This document shows, piece by piece, positions 20,885 to 32,625 of a DNA stretch of 64,000 nt. The notes under the pieces were generated by a model. The model did no database searches and had not been told where the DNA came from. It worked only from the letters and a program-made list of their open reading frames with translations. Every line of letters starts with the position of its first letter. Positions within the stretch are counted from its first letter, which is position 1. The stretch lies in NCBI GenBank assembly GCA_964036045.1, contig OZ038382.1:130510556-130574555 (forward strand), in the 5' to 3' direction. A program made the translations under genes and the position numbers. Source of the DNA: Eutreptiella sp. 'Long Island Sound 2002'. Taxonomy: Eukaryota; Euglenozoa; Euglenophyceae; Eutreptiales; Eutreptiaceae.

Positions 20885-21105
20885 GTGGCAAATATTCCAC
20901 AGAAGTGCCTAAATATGCCACGGAGGTGTCAAATATTCCACGGAGGGGGTTAAATATTCCACAGAGGTGTCAAGTATTCCACAGTCCACGGAGGGGCGTA
21001 AACATTCCACGGACGTGTCAAATATTCCACGGAGGGGGTTAAATGTTCCACGGAGGGGGTGAAATATTCCACGGAGGTATGAAATATTCCACGGAGGTGA
21101 ATAGT
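20885..21105 (+). repeat. Satellite A, proximal block (forward)
   Basis: Satellite A starts directly after the 5' end of the TET-USP gene. Its unit is AAATATTCCACGGAGG plus a 4-6 base variable spacer, period 20-21 bp. Confidence 0.9.
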
Positions 21106-21112
21106 GAATAGT

Positions 21113-21545
21113 GAAACCCCTCCGTGGAACATTTAACCCCCTCCGTGGAATATCTCAAACCTGTGTGGAATATTTAAGCACCTCCATGGAATAGTTCATA
21201 CTTCCGTGGAACATTTGATTCCATCCGTGGAATATTTTAGCACCTCCGTGGAACATTTGACACCTCCGTGGCATATTTAACCCCCTCCGTGGAATAGTTC
21301 ATACCTCCGTGGAATACTTTATTCCTCCTTCTAATATTTCAGCACCTCTGTGGAATATTTGACATCTCTGTGGACTGTTTAAGCCCCTCCGTGGAATATT
21401 TGACACCTTCGTGGAATGTTTAAGCACCTCCCCGGAACATTTCATACCTCCGTGGAATATCTAACCCCCTCCGTAGAATGTTTCATACCTGTGTGGAGTG
21501 TTACATACCTCCGTGGAATATTTAACCCCCTCCCTAAGATGTTTC
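21113..21545 (-). repeat. Satellite A, inverted block
   Basis: Units read as the reverse complement (cctccgtggaatattt), so orientation flips at about 21,106-21,112, inside gtgaatagtgaatagtg. The block ends where non-satellite DNA begins. Confidence 0.9.
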
Positions 21546-22689
21546 GGAGTATATTTCAATTAGTTCCCATGTGGCTAGAAATGTGCAAAGGCTTCAATAG
21601 GAGTACGCAAGGAACCACATGACACCGCCGGAAGGCTTGCAATTCGTTGGGCCCAAGGAGGCCACACTAGAGCCACTATGCTTGGGAGATGTTGTCTGTT
21701 GATCACGATGCAATTCATGACATTTTGACAAAACTCACGCTGTGCCACATCTCTAGCAAAACTTGGGTGGAGGTGCAAAGGTTCATTTCTTGGTGGCTCT
21801 TTCCAAGCCGAACGCAAAACTACACGGTGTGTGTATTTTTCTACCCGCCCCCTTCCCCTAATCAGGCTGCCGCTCATCTTGCTCACATGCTTGATATGCG
21901 CTGTTTGCCCACCTCAAAAATGTTGCGGATATGCACGTACGGCAAGATGTCGCCCAGAAGCACTGGAAGCCACTTGTTACTCTGATCCACGACATTGAGA
22001 GGACGTATGGCTAACACCAGCGACAACTTTGAACGACCATCTGGTGAATTTGTGTGCCAGCTTGCCCACTAATCGAATATGGAGCATCCAAAAAGTCCCC
22101 ATCTCGATAATAATGCACTACAGCGACTCAAGCATTGTTGCCACTTGGACACCGAGGGAGTAGGAAGAAAACTTAGCCCGCAGCGGTGGATCAACATCAC
22201 GCCGCTGATCCGCGATTGTCGCATTGACCATATGGCATTCAAGAATACCCTGGGTCCCGTTTGTATAGGGCAGCAACCATTGCCCTCCATAATGGTTATA
22301 AATGCTATGCAGCACTAGGAAACCAACCACGCGTAGCATTCCTCATCTGCAACGCACAGGTACCCTTCATATTGGAGGTCATATTACTCCCCTCACGGAC
22401 TCGCCGCAGCAAAGCGGTCGCAACTTCCCCATGGCCCCCGCAAATCCATTGTGTGCATGTACTCAACATTCACCATATGGGTGAGACAAGAGGTGGACCA
22501 ACTTATTTGCTCCATGCAAGCCTACATTAACCGGGAGACTATAACGCCGATGTGTTGTCACCCAACCCTACAAGGCCATGGCATATGTGCCGAGCCACCG
22601 GTGATCTTCTAGATCCATTGCTCGCAACCCCGCACCAACAAAAGGGCAAACAATACCACATGCGCATCCCTAGGCATGAACCTCACCAT
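21546..22689. other. Non-satellite island, no gene recognised
   Basis: Unique-looking sequence within satellite A. Minus-strand frames near 22,340-22,070 have protein-like composition but no motif I can name. It may be further LINE sequence belonging with the fragments that follow. Confidence 0.35.
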
Positions 22690-22988
22690 CGCATGTACAT
22701 GGGGTTGTAGTTCCACTGGCCTTATGGGTCCTTTCTCCTCAAAATGTGGACCATTGATGAGTACAGCCACGTTGTTGGAATGTGATTGTCCCGCCACACA
22801 TCATGTATGGCGTTGCAGAGCCATCCGTGGTAAACGTCGTCGTTTCTGGTGGGTGGCCGGGTTAGGGTGGCTAGCATGTACCTTGCTGCCGCGATGGGGG
22901 AGTTAGCAATAAACATGGGTAGTGCCGTCATTGCAGCAGTGAAATTATGGAAGCGCGGATCGTACAACCGTGCCACATCCACCACCAT
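22690..22988 (-). pseudogene. Possible reverse transcriptase N-terminal fragment (LINE)
   Basis: The minus-strand frame reads NAIHDVWRDNHIPTTWLYSS, MVHILRRKDP, a stop, then WNYNPM. It matches the opening of LINE reverse transcriptases (IPxxWxxSxIVPIxKKGDPxxxxNYRPI). A nonsense codon interrupts it. It points away from the neighbouring fragment at 23,063. Based on one motif region. Confidence 0.4.
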
Positions 22989-23062
22989 CTACGGCATACT
23001 GACCCGCCTAATCCTTAGGCGACTCGCACAAGCCATGGGGTTTGGCCCGCTGAACGTCTAGA

Positions 23063-23383
23063 ATGCAGGTGCAAGGTAGGGACACCACCAAACGAGCCGC
23101 AAAAGGACATACACGCACATCAAGAGAGGTAGCCCTCCTTGATGTGGCCAAGACTTTCCGGTGTGTCCCTAAACCCATGCTCACATACATATTACTCTCT
23201 GCAAGTGCCCCTAGGCCTATCGTGCGCCTAGTGGGAGAAATACACCAGAGCGCACTCGCCGTGCCCTCCGTGACTGGCAGTGAGTTGTGTGTAAACCCCA
23301 CACGTGATGTCCCCTCTCACCAACACTATTCCGCCTCTACTATGGCATGCTGCCGTGGGAAACCTTGGTGCGCGGAAGGAAGT
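23063..23383 (+). pseudogene. LINE reverse transcriptase central fragment
   Basis: The plus-strand frame reads VALLDVAKTFRCVPKPMLTY, then APRPIVRLVGEIHQSAL, then a TRDV segment, and after a frameshift at about 23,305 CPLSPTLFRLYYGML. This is motif A of non-LTR reverse transcriptases (xxLDxxKAFDxV, here KTFRCV) through TRGVxQGCPLSPxLF. It is cut off before the YADD motif where satellite A resumes at about 23,384. Confidence 0.65.
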
Positions 23384-26300
23384 CAAATATTCCACGGTGG
23401 TATGAAATATTCCACAGAGGTGTAAAATATTCAACGGAGGTGGTCAAATATTCCGCGGAGGTATGAAATATTCCACGGAGGGGGTAAATATTCCATGGAG
23501 GTGTCAAATATTCAACGGAGGGGGTTAAATATTCCACGAGGTATGAAATATGCAACGGAAGTGCCTAAATATTCCACGGAGGTGTCAACTATTCCACAGT
23601 TCCAAGGAGGCGCGGAAAGATTCCACGGACGTGTCAAGTATTCCACGGAGGGGGCTAAATGTTCCACGGAGGGGATGAGTCCAAGGAGGTATGAAATATT
23701 CCACGGAGGTGCTTAAATATTCCATGGAGGTGTCAAATATTCCACGGAGGTGCTGAAATATTCCACGGAGGGGGTTCACTATTCCACGGAGGTGTCAAAT
23801 ATTCCACGGAGGGGTCAAATTTTCCACCGAGGTATGAAACATTACACAGAGGGGGTCAAATATTCCACGGAGGGGGTTAAATATTCCACGGAGGTGCCTA
23901 GATATTCCGCGGAGGTGTCAAATATTCCACAGAGGGGGTGAAATATTCCACGGAGGTATGAAATATTCCACGGAGGTGCTTCAATATTCGGCGGAGGTGT
24001 GAAATATTCCACGGTTGGGTTAAATATTCCACGGAGGTATGAAACATTCCACGAAGGTATGAAATGATCCCCGGAGGGGGTCAAACATTCCACGAATGTA
24101 TGAAATATTCCACGGAGGTGCTTAAACATTCCACGGAGGTGTCAAATATTCCACGGAGGGGCTAAAACGTTCCACGGGGGTGCTCTAAAATTTTACGGAG
24201 GGGGTTCAATAATCCACGGATGTGTCAAATCTTCCGGGGAGGGGGTCTATTATTCGACAAAGGTATGAAATATTCCACGGAGGGCGTGAAATATTGCACC
24301 GAGGTGTCAAATATTTCACGGAGGGGGTTCAATATTGCACGGAGGTATGAAACATTCCACAAATGTATGAAATATTCCACGGAGGGGGTGAAATATTACA
24401 CGGAGGTATGACATATTCCACGGAGGGGGTTCAACATTCCACGGAGGTGTCAAATATTCCACGGAGGGGCGTAAACGTTCCACGGAGGTTTCAAATGTTC
24501 CACGAAGGGAGTTAAATATTCCACAAAGGTATGAAATATTCCACGGAAGTGCCTAAATATTGCAGGGAGGGGGTAAAGTATTCCACGGAGGGGGTGAAAT
24601 ATTCCACCGAGGTATGAAACATTCCATGAATGTATGAAATATTCTACGGAGGGGGTGTAATATTTTACGGAGGTATGAAATATTCCACGGAGGTGCGTAA
24701 ACATTCCACGGAGGTGCCAAATATTCCAAGAAGGGGCTTAAACCTTCCACGGAGGTATGAAATATTCCGCGGAGGGGGTTCACTATTCCACGGAGGTGTC
24801 AAAAATTCCAGGGAGGGGATTAAATATTCCACGGACGTATGAAATATTCTACGGAGGTGCTTAAATATTCCACGGAGGTATCAAATATTCCACGGAGGGG
24901 GTTAAACATTCCACGGAGGTGCTTACATATTCCACAGAGGTGTCAAGTATTCAACGGATGGGCTCAAATATTCCACAGAGGTCTGAAAGATTCCACGGAG
25001 GGGGTTAAATATTCCACGGAGGTATGAAATATTCCATAGAGGTGCTTAAACATTCCACGGAGGTGTCAAATATTCCACGGAGATGCTGAAACGTTTCACG
25101 GAGGTATGAAATATTCCACGGAGGTAATTGCATATTCCACGGAGGTTTGAGATATTCCACAGAGGTGCTTAAATATTCCACGGAGGTGTCAATATTCCAC
25201 GGAAGCGCGTAAGCACACCACGGCGGTGTCAAATATTCCACGGAGGTGCTTAAATATTCCACGGAGGTATGAAATATTTCACGCAAGTGCTTAAATATTC
25301 CACGGAGGTTTGAGATATTCCACGGAGGTGCTTAGATATTCCACAGAGGGGGTTGAATATTCCACGGACGTGTCAACTATTCCACGGAGGGGGTCAAATA
25401 TTCCACGGAGGGAGTTAAATATTCCACCAAGGGGATGAAAAATTCCACAGAGGTATGGAATATTTCACGCAGGTGCTTAAATATCCCACGGAGGTGTCAA
25501 ACATTCCACGGAGGGGGTTACATATTCCACGGAGGTATGTAATATTCCACGGGGGTGCCTAAATATTCCAGGGAGGGGGTCAAATATTCCACGGAGGGGG
25601 TTAAATATTCCACATAGGTACGAAACATTCCATGAATGTATGAAATATTCCATGGAGGGGGTGAAACATTTTACGGAGGTATGAAATATTCCACGGAGGT
25701 GCGTAAACATTCCACGGAGGTGCCAAATATTCCAAGAAGGGGCTTAAACCTTCCACGGAGGTATGAAATATTCCACGGAGGGTGTTAAATATTCCACGGA
25801 GGTGTCAAGGATTCCGGGGAGGGGATTAAATATTCCACGGACGTATGAAATATTCCAAGGAGTTGCTTAAATATTCCACGGAGGTATCAAATATTCCACG
25901 ATGGGGGTTAAACATTCCACGGAGGTGCTTACATATTCCACAGAGGTGTCAAGTATTCCACGGATGGGCTCAAATATTCCACGGAGGTATGAAAGATTCC
26001 ACGGAGGGGGTTAAATATTCCACGGAGGTATGAAATATTCCATAGAGGTGCTTAAACATTCCACGGAGGTGTCAAATATTCCACGGAGGTGCTGAAACGT
26101 TTCACGGAGGTATGAAATATTCCACGGAGGTAATTGCATATTCCACGGAGGTTTGAGATATTCCACAGAGGTGCTTAAATACTCCACGGGGGTGTCAATA
26201 TTCCACGGAAGCGCGTAAGCACACCACGGCGGTGTCAAATATTCCACGGAGGTGCCTAAATATTCCACGGAGGTATGAAATATTTCACGCAGGTGCTTAA

Positions 26301-29300
26301 ATATTCCACGGAGGTTTGAGATATTCCACGGAGGTGCTTAGAAATTCCACAGAGGGGGTTGAATATTCCACGGACGTGTCAAATATTCCACAGAGGGCGT
26401 CAAATATTCCACGGAGGGGGTTAAGTATTCCACCAAGGGGATCAAAAATTCCACAGAGGTATGGAATATTTCACGCAGGTGCTTAAATATCCCACGGAGG
26501 TGTCAAACATTCCACGGAGGGGGTTACATATTCCACGGAGGTATGTAATATTCCACAGAGGTGCCTAAATATTCCAGGGAGGGGGTCAAATATTCCACGG
26601 AGGGGGTTAAATATTCCACATAGGTACGAAACATTCCACCAATGTATGAAATATTCCATGGAGGGGGTGAAATATTTCACGGAGGTGAGAAATAATGCAC
26701 GAAGGTGCTTAAACATCCCACGGAGGTGTCAAGTATTCCACGGAGGGGCTGAAATATTCCACGGAGGGGGTTCACTCTTCCACGCAGGGGGTCAAATATT
26801 CAACGGAGGTATGAAATATTCCACGGGGGTGCTTAAATATTCCGTGGGGGTGTCAAATATTCCACCGAGGGGGTTAAATGTTCCACGGAGGTGTCACATA
26901 TTCCACAAAGGGGCTTAAACCTTCCACGCTGGTGCTGAAATATTCCACGGAGGGGGTTCACTATTCCACAAAGGTGTCAAATATTCCACGGAGGTGTCAA
27001 AGTTTCCACGGAAGGGGATCAAAAATTCCACGAGAGTATGAAATATTCCATGGAGGTGCTTAAATATTCCACGGAGGTGTCAAATATTCCACGGAGGGGG
27101 TTAAATATTCCACATAGGTACAAAACATTCCATGAATGTATCAAATATTCCATGGAGGGGGTGATATATTTCACGGAGCTGAGAATTAATCCACGAGGGT
27201 GCTTCAACATTCCACGGAGGTGTCACGTATTCCACGGAGGGGCTGAAATATTCCACGGAGGGGGTTCACTATTCCACGGAGGGAGTCAAATATTCAACAA
27301 AGGTATGAAATATTCCACGGGGGTGCTGAAATATTCCACGGAGGTGTCAAATATTCCACGGTGGGGCTCAAATATTCCACGAAGCGGGTTCACTCTTCCA
27401 CAGAGGGGGTCAAATATTCAACGGAGGTAAGAAATATTCCACGGAGGTGCTTAAATATTCCGCGGAAGTGTCAAATATTCCACGGAGGGGGTTAAATGAT
27501 GCACGGAGGTATGAAATATTCCACGGAGGCGGTTAAACTTTCAACGAAGGTGTCACATATTCCACAAAGGGGCTTAAACCTTCCACACTGGTGCTGAAAT
27601 ATTCCACGGAGGGGGTTCACTATTCCACGGAGGTGTCAAATATTCCACAGAAGGGAATCAAATATTCCCCGGAGGTATGAAATATTCCACGGAGGTGCTT
27701 GAATATTCCACGGAGGTGTCAAATATTCCACGGAGGTGTAAAAGATTCAACGGAGGGGGTTACATGTTCCACGGAGGTGTCAAATATTCCACACTTCCAC
27801 GGAGGGGCAGAAACATTCCACGGAGGCGTCAAATGTTACACGGAGGGGGTTAAATATTCCACGGAGGTATGAAACATTCCACCAAGGTATGAAACATTCC
27901 ACGGAGGGGGTTAAATATTCGACGGAGGTATGAAATATTCCACGAACATGCTTCACCATTCCACGGAGGTGTCAAATATTCCAGCGAGGGGCTTAAACCT
28001 TCCACGGAGGTGTCAAATATTCCACGGAGGGGCGTGAACATTCCACGGGGGTGTCAAATATTCCACGGAGGTGCTTACATGTTCCATACAGGTATGAAAT
28101 ATTTCACAGAGGTGCTTGAATATTCAACGGTGGTGCTTGGATATTCCACGAAGGGGGTTCAATATTCCATGAGGGTGTCAAATATTCCACGGAGGGGGTG
28201 ATATATTCCACAGAGGTATGAAATACTCCATGGGGGGGATTAAATATTCCACGGAGGTGTCAAAGATTCCACGGAGGGGATCGAAACTTCCACTTAGGTA
28301 TGGAATATTCCGCGGTGGTGCTTAAATATTTCACGGAGGTGTCAAAAATTCCACGGAGGTATGAAATATTCCACGGAAGTGCCTAAATGTTTGAGGGAGG
28401 GGGTCAATTATTCCACGGAGGGGGTTAAATATTCCACGGGGGTATGAAATATTCCACGGAGGTGCTTAAACCTTTGACGGAGGTGCTGAAATATTCCACA
28501 GAGGGGGTTCACTATTCCACGGAGGTGCAGATATTGCACGGAGGTCCTTCAATATTCCACGGAGGTTTGAGATATTCCACGGAGGTGCTTAAATAATCCA
28601 CGAAGGGGCGTAAACATCCCACGGAGAGGGTGAAATATTCCAGGTTGGTATGAAACATTCCACGAAGGTATGGAATATTCCACGGAGGTGCTCAAATATT
28701 CCACGGAAGGTTTGAGATATTCCACAGAGGTGCTTAAATATTCCACGGAGGTATCAAATATTCCACGGAGGTGCTTAAACATTCCACCGAGGTGTCAAAT
28801 ATTCCACGGGGGGGGTTAAACCTTCCACGGAGGTGCTGAAATATTTCACACAGGTGCTAAAATATTTCACGGAGGTGCTTAAATATTCCACGGAGGTAGA
28901 TATTCCACGGAGGTGTCAAATATACCAAGGAGGGGGTCAAATATTCGACGGAGGTACGAAATATTCCACGGAGGTGCTTAATTATTCCACGGAGGTGACA
29001 AATATGCCACAAGGGGGGTGGAAGATTCCACGGGGGTATTAACTATTGCACAAAGGTATGAAACATTCCACGGAGGGGGTTAAATGTTCCACGGAGGTAT
29101 GAAATATTGCACGGAGATGCTTACATTTTCCACAGAGGTGCAAAATATTCCACTGAGGGGCGTAAACATTCCACGGCGGTGTCAAAGTTTCAACAGAGGT
29201 GCTGAACTATTGCACGGAGGTATGAAATATTTCGGCGAGGGGGTTCAATATTCCGCGGAGGTATGAAACATTCCACGGAGGTGTCAAATATTCCACGGAG

Positions 29301-30315
29301 GTGCTTAAATATTCCACGGAGGTATGAAATATTTCACGGAGGTGCTCAAATATTCCACGGAGTTTTGAGATATTCCACGGAGGGGGTTAAATATTCCACG
29401 GAGGGGGTTGATATTCCACGGAGGTGTCAAATATTTCACGGTGGGGGTCAAATCTTCCACGGAGGTATGAAATATTCCACAGAAGTGCCTAAATATTCCA
29501 GGGAGGGGGTCAAATATCCCACGGAGGGGATGAAATATTCCACTAAGGTATGAAATATTCCACGGAGGGGGTGAAATATTTCACGGAGGTATGAAATATT
29601 CAACGGAGGTACTTAAACATTCCACAGAGGTGTCAAATATTCCATGGAGGGGCTTAAACCTTCCACGGAGGTGCTGAAATATTCCACGGAGGTGCTGAAC
29701 TATTTCACGGGGGTATGAAATATTCCACGGAGGTGCTTAAATGTTCCACGGAGGTTTGAGGTACTGAACGGAGGTGGTTAAATATTCCATGGATGTTTCA
29801 AATATTCCACGGAGGTGTCAAATATTCCACGGAGGTGCTGAACTATTTCACGGAGGTATGAAATATTCCACGGAGGTCCTTAAATGTTCCACGGAGGTTT
29901 GAGGTATTGAACGGAGGTGGTTAAATATTCCATGGATGGTTCAAATATTCCACGGAGGTGGCAAATATTCCACGGAGGTGCTGAAATATTACACGGAGGT
30001 GTCAAACATTCCACGCCGGGGGTCAAAGATTCCACGGAGGTATGAAATATTCAACGGAACTGCCTAAATATTCCACGGAGGTGTGAAATATTCCACGGAC
30101 GGGGTTAAATATTCCATGGAGGTGCACAATATTCCACGGAGGGGCGAACACATTGCACGCAGGTGTCAACTATTCCACGGAGGGGCTTAAATATTCCACG
30201 GAGGTATGAAATATTCCACGGAGGTGCCTAAATGTTTTACGGAGGTGCTTAAACGTTCCACGGAGGTATGAAATATTTCACGGAGTGGGTTAAATATTCC
30301 ACGGAGGTTTGAGAT
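23384..30315 (+). repeat. Satellite A, main left block
   Basis: About 6.9 kb of AATATTCCACGGAGG units, period 20-21 bp. Spacers fall into a few classes: GTGTC(A), GTATG(A), GTGCTT or GTGCCT, and GGGGTT/GGGGTC/GGGGTG. Longer order exists: the stretch around 24,690-25,690 is repeated at about 1.0 kb further on (for example cacaccacggcggtgtc near 25,213 and 26,220). Open frames (repeating SNIPRRGLNIPRRCQIFHGG) are a result of the repeat. The last 8 bases (tttgagat, 30,308-30,315) are the left target-site duplication of the giant hAT insertion. Confidence 0.95.
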
Positions 30316-30429
30316 CAGGATTGTGTATAAAGTCTGATGTCTGATGTCTGATAAGGGATGTTGTGTGTGCGGTCTGTCCAAGAAGATGTCTGATATTCTC
30401 ATCTACTGGAGGTGGGTCTAGGGGTCTAA

Positions 30430-30640
30430 TGCCTAGAGGGAATTGGGAGAAACTATGCCTAAATCTAAATCAACCCCCCCCCAAAATGAAGAAAACAAAA
30501 AGGGAGGACACAATTGAAAAATCATTGGGGAACCACCTTGGACAATCAGAAACATGGCAGTAAAAAAGGAAAAAGACTTTGAACACCAAAATGGGAAAAT
30601 GGGGAAAATGTGTGAGCAAGGAAAGTGGCAAACAAAAAGG
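30430..30640. other. Sub-terminal non-repetitive segment of the giant hAT
   Basis: A-rich, purine-rich sequence between the left terminus and the 10-bp minisatellite. No coding signal. Confidence 0.4.
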
Positions 30641-31482
30641 TGCCCATAGGCCCCCATAGGCCCCCATGGGCCCCCAAAGGTTCCCATCGGTCCCCAAAGG
30701 TGCCAATAGGTCCCCATAGGCCCCCATAGGCCCCCATAGGCCGCCATAGGCCCCCATAGGCCCCCAAAGGTGTCCCGAGGTGCCCATAGGTCCCCAAAGG
30801 TCCTCCTAGATGCCAATGAGTCCGCGGCGGCCCCCATAGGTCTCCATAGGTCCCCAAAGGTGCCCATAGGTCCCCACAAGCACCCATAGGCCTCCACAAG
30901 CCCCCATAGGTCCCCATAGGCCCCTATAGAGGCCCATAGGCCCCCATTGGGCCCCAAAGGTGCCCATAGGCCCCAGTAGGTCCCCATAGACCCCAAAAGG
31001 TCCCCATAGGCCCCCGTAGGCCCCCATAGGCCCCCATAGGCCCCAAAAGGTCCCCATAGACCCCTTAAGGCCTCCAAAGATGCCCATAGGTCCCCAAAGG
31101 TGCCAATAGGCCCCCGTAGGCCCCCATGGGCCCTCATTGGCCCCCATAGGCGCCCATAGGCCGCCAAAGGTCCCCATAGGCCCCCATAGGTCCCCAATGG
31201 TGCCAATAGGCCCCAATAGGTCCCCACAAGCACCAATAGGCTCCCATAGGTCCCCATAGGCCCCCATATGTACCTACAGGCCCCCATAGGCCTCCACAAG
31301 CCCCCATAGGTCCCCATAGGTCCCCATAGGCCCCAATAGGCCCCCATAGGCCCCCAAAGGTGCCCATAGGCCCCCATAGGTCCCTACTGGCCCCCATAGG
31401 CCTCCACAAGCCCCCATAGGTCCCCATAGGTCCCCATAGGCCCCCATAGGCCCCAATAGGCCCCAATAGGCCCCCAGAGCAG
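30641..31482. repeat. 10-bp minisatellite CCCCCATAGG, block 1
   Basis: About 84 units of cccccatagg and variants (tccccatagg, tgcccatagg, ccccaaaagg). Three units make 30 bp, so the reverse strand reads as an endless 10-residue repeat (GAYGGLWGPM) without stops; this is not evidence of a protein. It ends at a 13-G run. Confidence 0.9.
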
Positions 31483-31499
31483 GGGGGGGGGGGGAGTGC

Positions 31500-31600
31500 A
31501 AATGAACTATCCAAAGAATGCAGTGCAAAAAAATGCAAAAAAGTGCAAATATGTGCAAAAAAGTGCAAAAAAATGCAACCATAAAAATGCAATGACAAGG
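31500..31600. repeat. (GTGCAAAAAA)n simple repeat
   Basis: Repeats of tgcaaaaaagtgcaaa flank the transposase remnant on this side and again at 32,195-32,275. Confidence 0.75.
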
Positions 31601-31673
31601 CAACACAATACACAACAGTGCACTACACAATGCGCTCCAAACGAAACATTGAATAGTGCTCTTGGTTTCGGCA

Positions 31674-32149
31674 TTACGCCACTTTGAACCTACCTTCCAC
31701 ATCACCATTGAACATCAACATCGTTGTCAAGCGGCGGGTGTTATTTGGCAGACCATGCCCATACTTCGTATCCATATTGCCAGCCAAACTGAAACTTCTC
31801 TCGACACTTGCAGAAGGTGTTGGCACATGGATCAAAAAGAATTGCCCGCTTTGCAAGATCACCTCCACGGTTGGCCCAAAATAAAGCCAAAGCACTCGCA
31901 CTGTCAATGGAATGATTCTCAACCCGACAATATGTATGCCACTCAGCCCTAAACTCAGCATCATCGATGGGACACTGGAGGGCTGTCAGGTTTTTTAAAT
32001 CGTGGTGCAAATCAGCAAGCTGATGTTTTTGACTTCTTTGCCTTGGGCTCATCATCATCACTGTCACTCTCCAGCAAATCAGGTTCATTTTGCTCTTCCT
32101 CATCATTTGTATGTGCCTGCGCACCAGCTTCTGGCTGCGTCACGGACAT
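31674..32149 (-). pseudogene. hAT transposase C-terminal remnant of the giant element
   Basis: On the minus strand from ATG 32,149: MSVTQPEAGAQ, an acidic stretch (LLESDSDDDEP), a Lys-rich patch (KAKKSKTSA), a frameshift, then LADLHHDLKNLTAL, EFRAEWHTYC and ALALFWANRGGDLAKRAIL, a second frameshift near a T5 run, then VPTPSASVERSFSLAG, GHGLPNNTRRLTTMLMFNG and TAA. The FW...LAxxAxxxLxVPxxSASxERxFSxAG string is the hAT C-terminal dimerisation signature. The N-terminal RNase H core is absent. The piece is flanked on both sides by tgcaaaa repeats and the 10-bp minisatellite, so the original gene has been broken up by repeat growth or deletion. Confidence 0.8.
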
Positions 32150-32289
32150 CAAAAAAGCGAAAACAGCTGTGACAGGGCAGTGGAAACAAGTGAAAAAAAT
32201 GCAAAAAAGTGCAAAAGGTGCAAAAAATGGCTCAAAGTGAAAAGTGCCAAAAAAAATGGAAAAAAGTGCATTTGCACTTTCCCCCCCCC

Positions 32290-32625
32290 CCCTGCCCAAA
32301 GGTCCCCATAGGCCCCCATAGGTCCCCCTAGATGCCGATGAGTCCCCATCAGCCCCCATCCCCATAGGTCCCCAAAGGTGCCCAAAGGTCCCCATAGGTC
32401 CCCAAACTTCCCCGTAGACCCCCATGGCCCCCCAAAGGTCCCCGTAGGTCCCCATAGGTCCCCAAGGACCCCCATAGGTCCCCATAGAACCCCATAGGTC
32501 CCCATAGACCCCCATAGGCCCCCAAAGGTCACTAAAGGTCCCCATAGGCCCCCATAGGTCTGCAAATGTCCCCAAAGGTGCCCATAGGTCCCCAAAGGTC
32601 CCCATAGGCCCCCATAGGCCCCATG
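32290..32625. repeat. 10-bp minisatellite GGTCCCCATA, block 2
   Basis: About 33 units of the same 10-bp family as block 1, here mostly ggtccccata, beginning just after a C-run. It passes directly into satellite B at about 32,620. Confidence 0.9.

Noticed and set aside
30641-32625. Long Gly/Trp/Pro-rich proteins (GAYGGLWGPM repeats) on the minus strand
   Set aside because: They arise because three 10-bp units make 30 bp without stops; no start context, domain or non-repeat flank supports translation.
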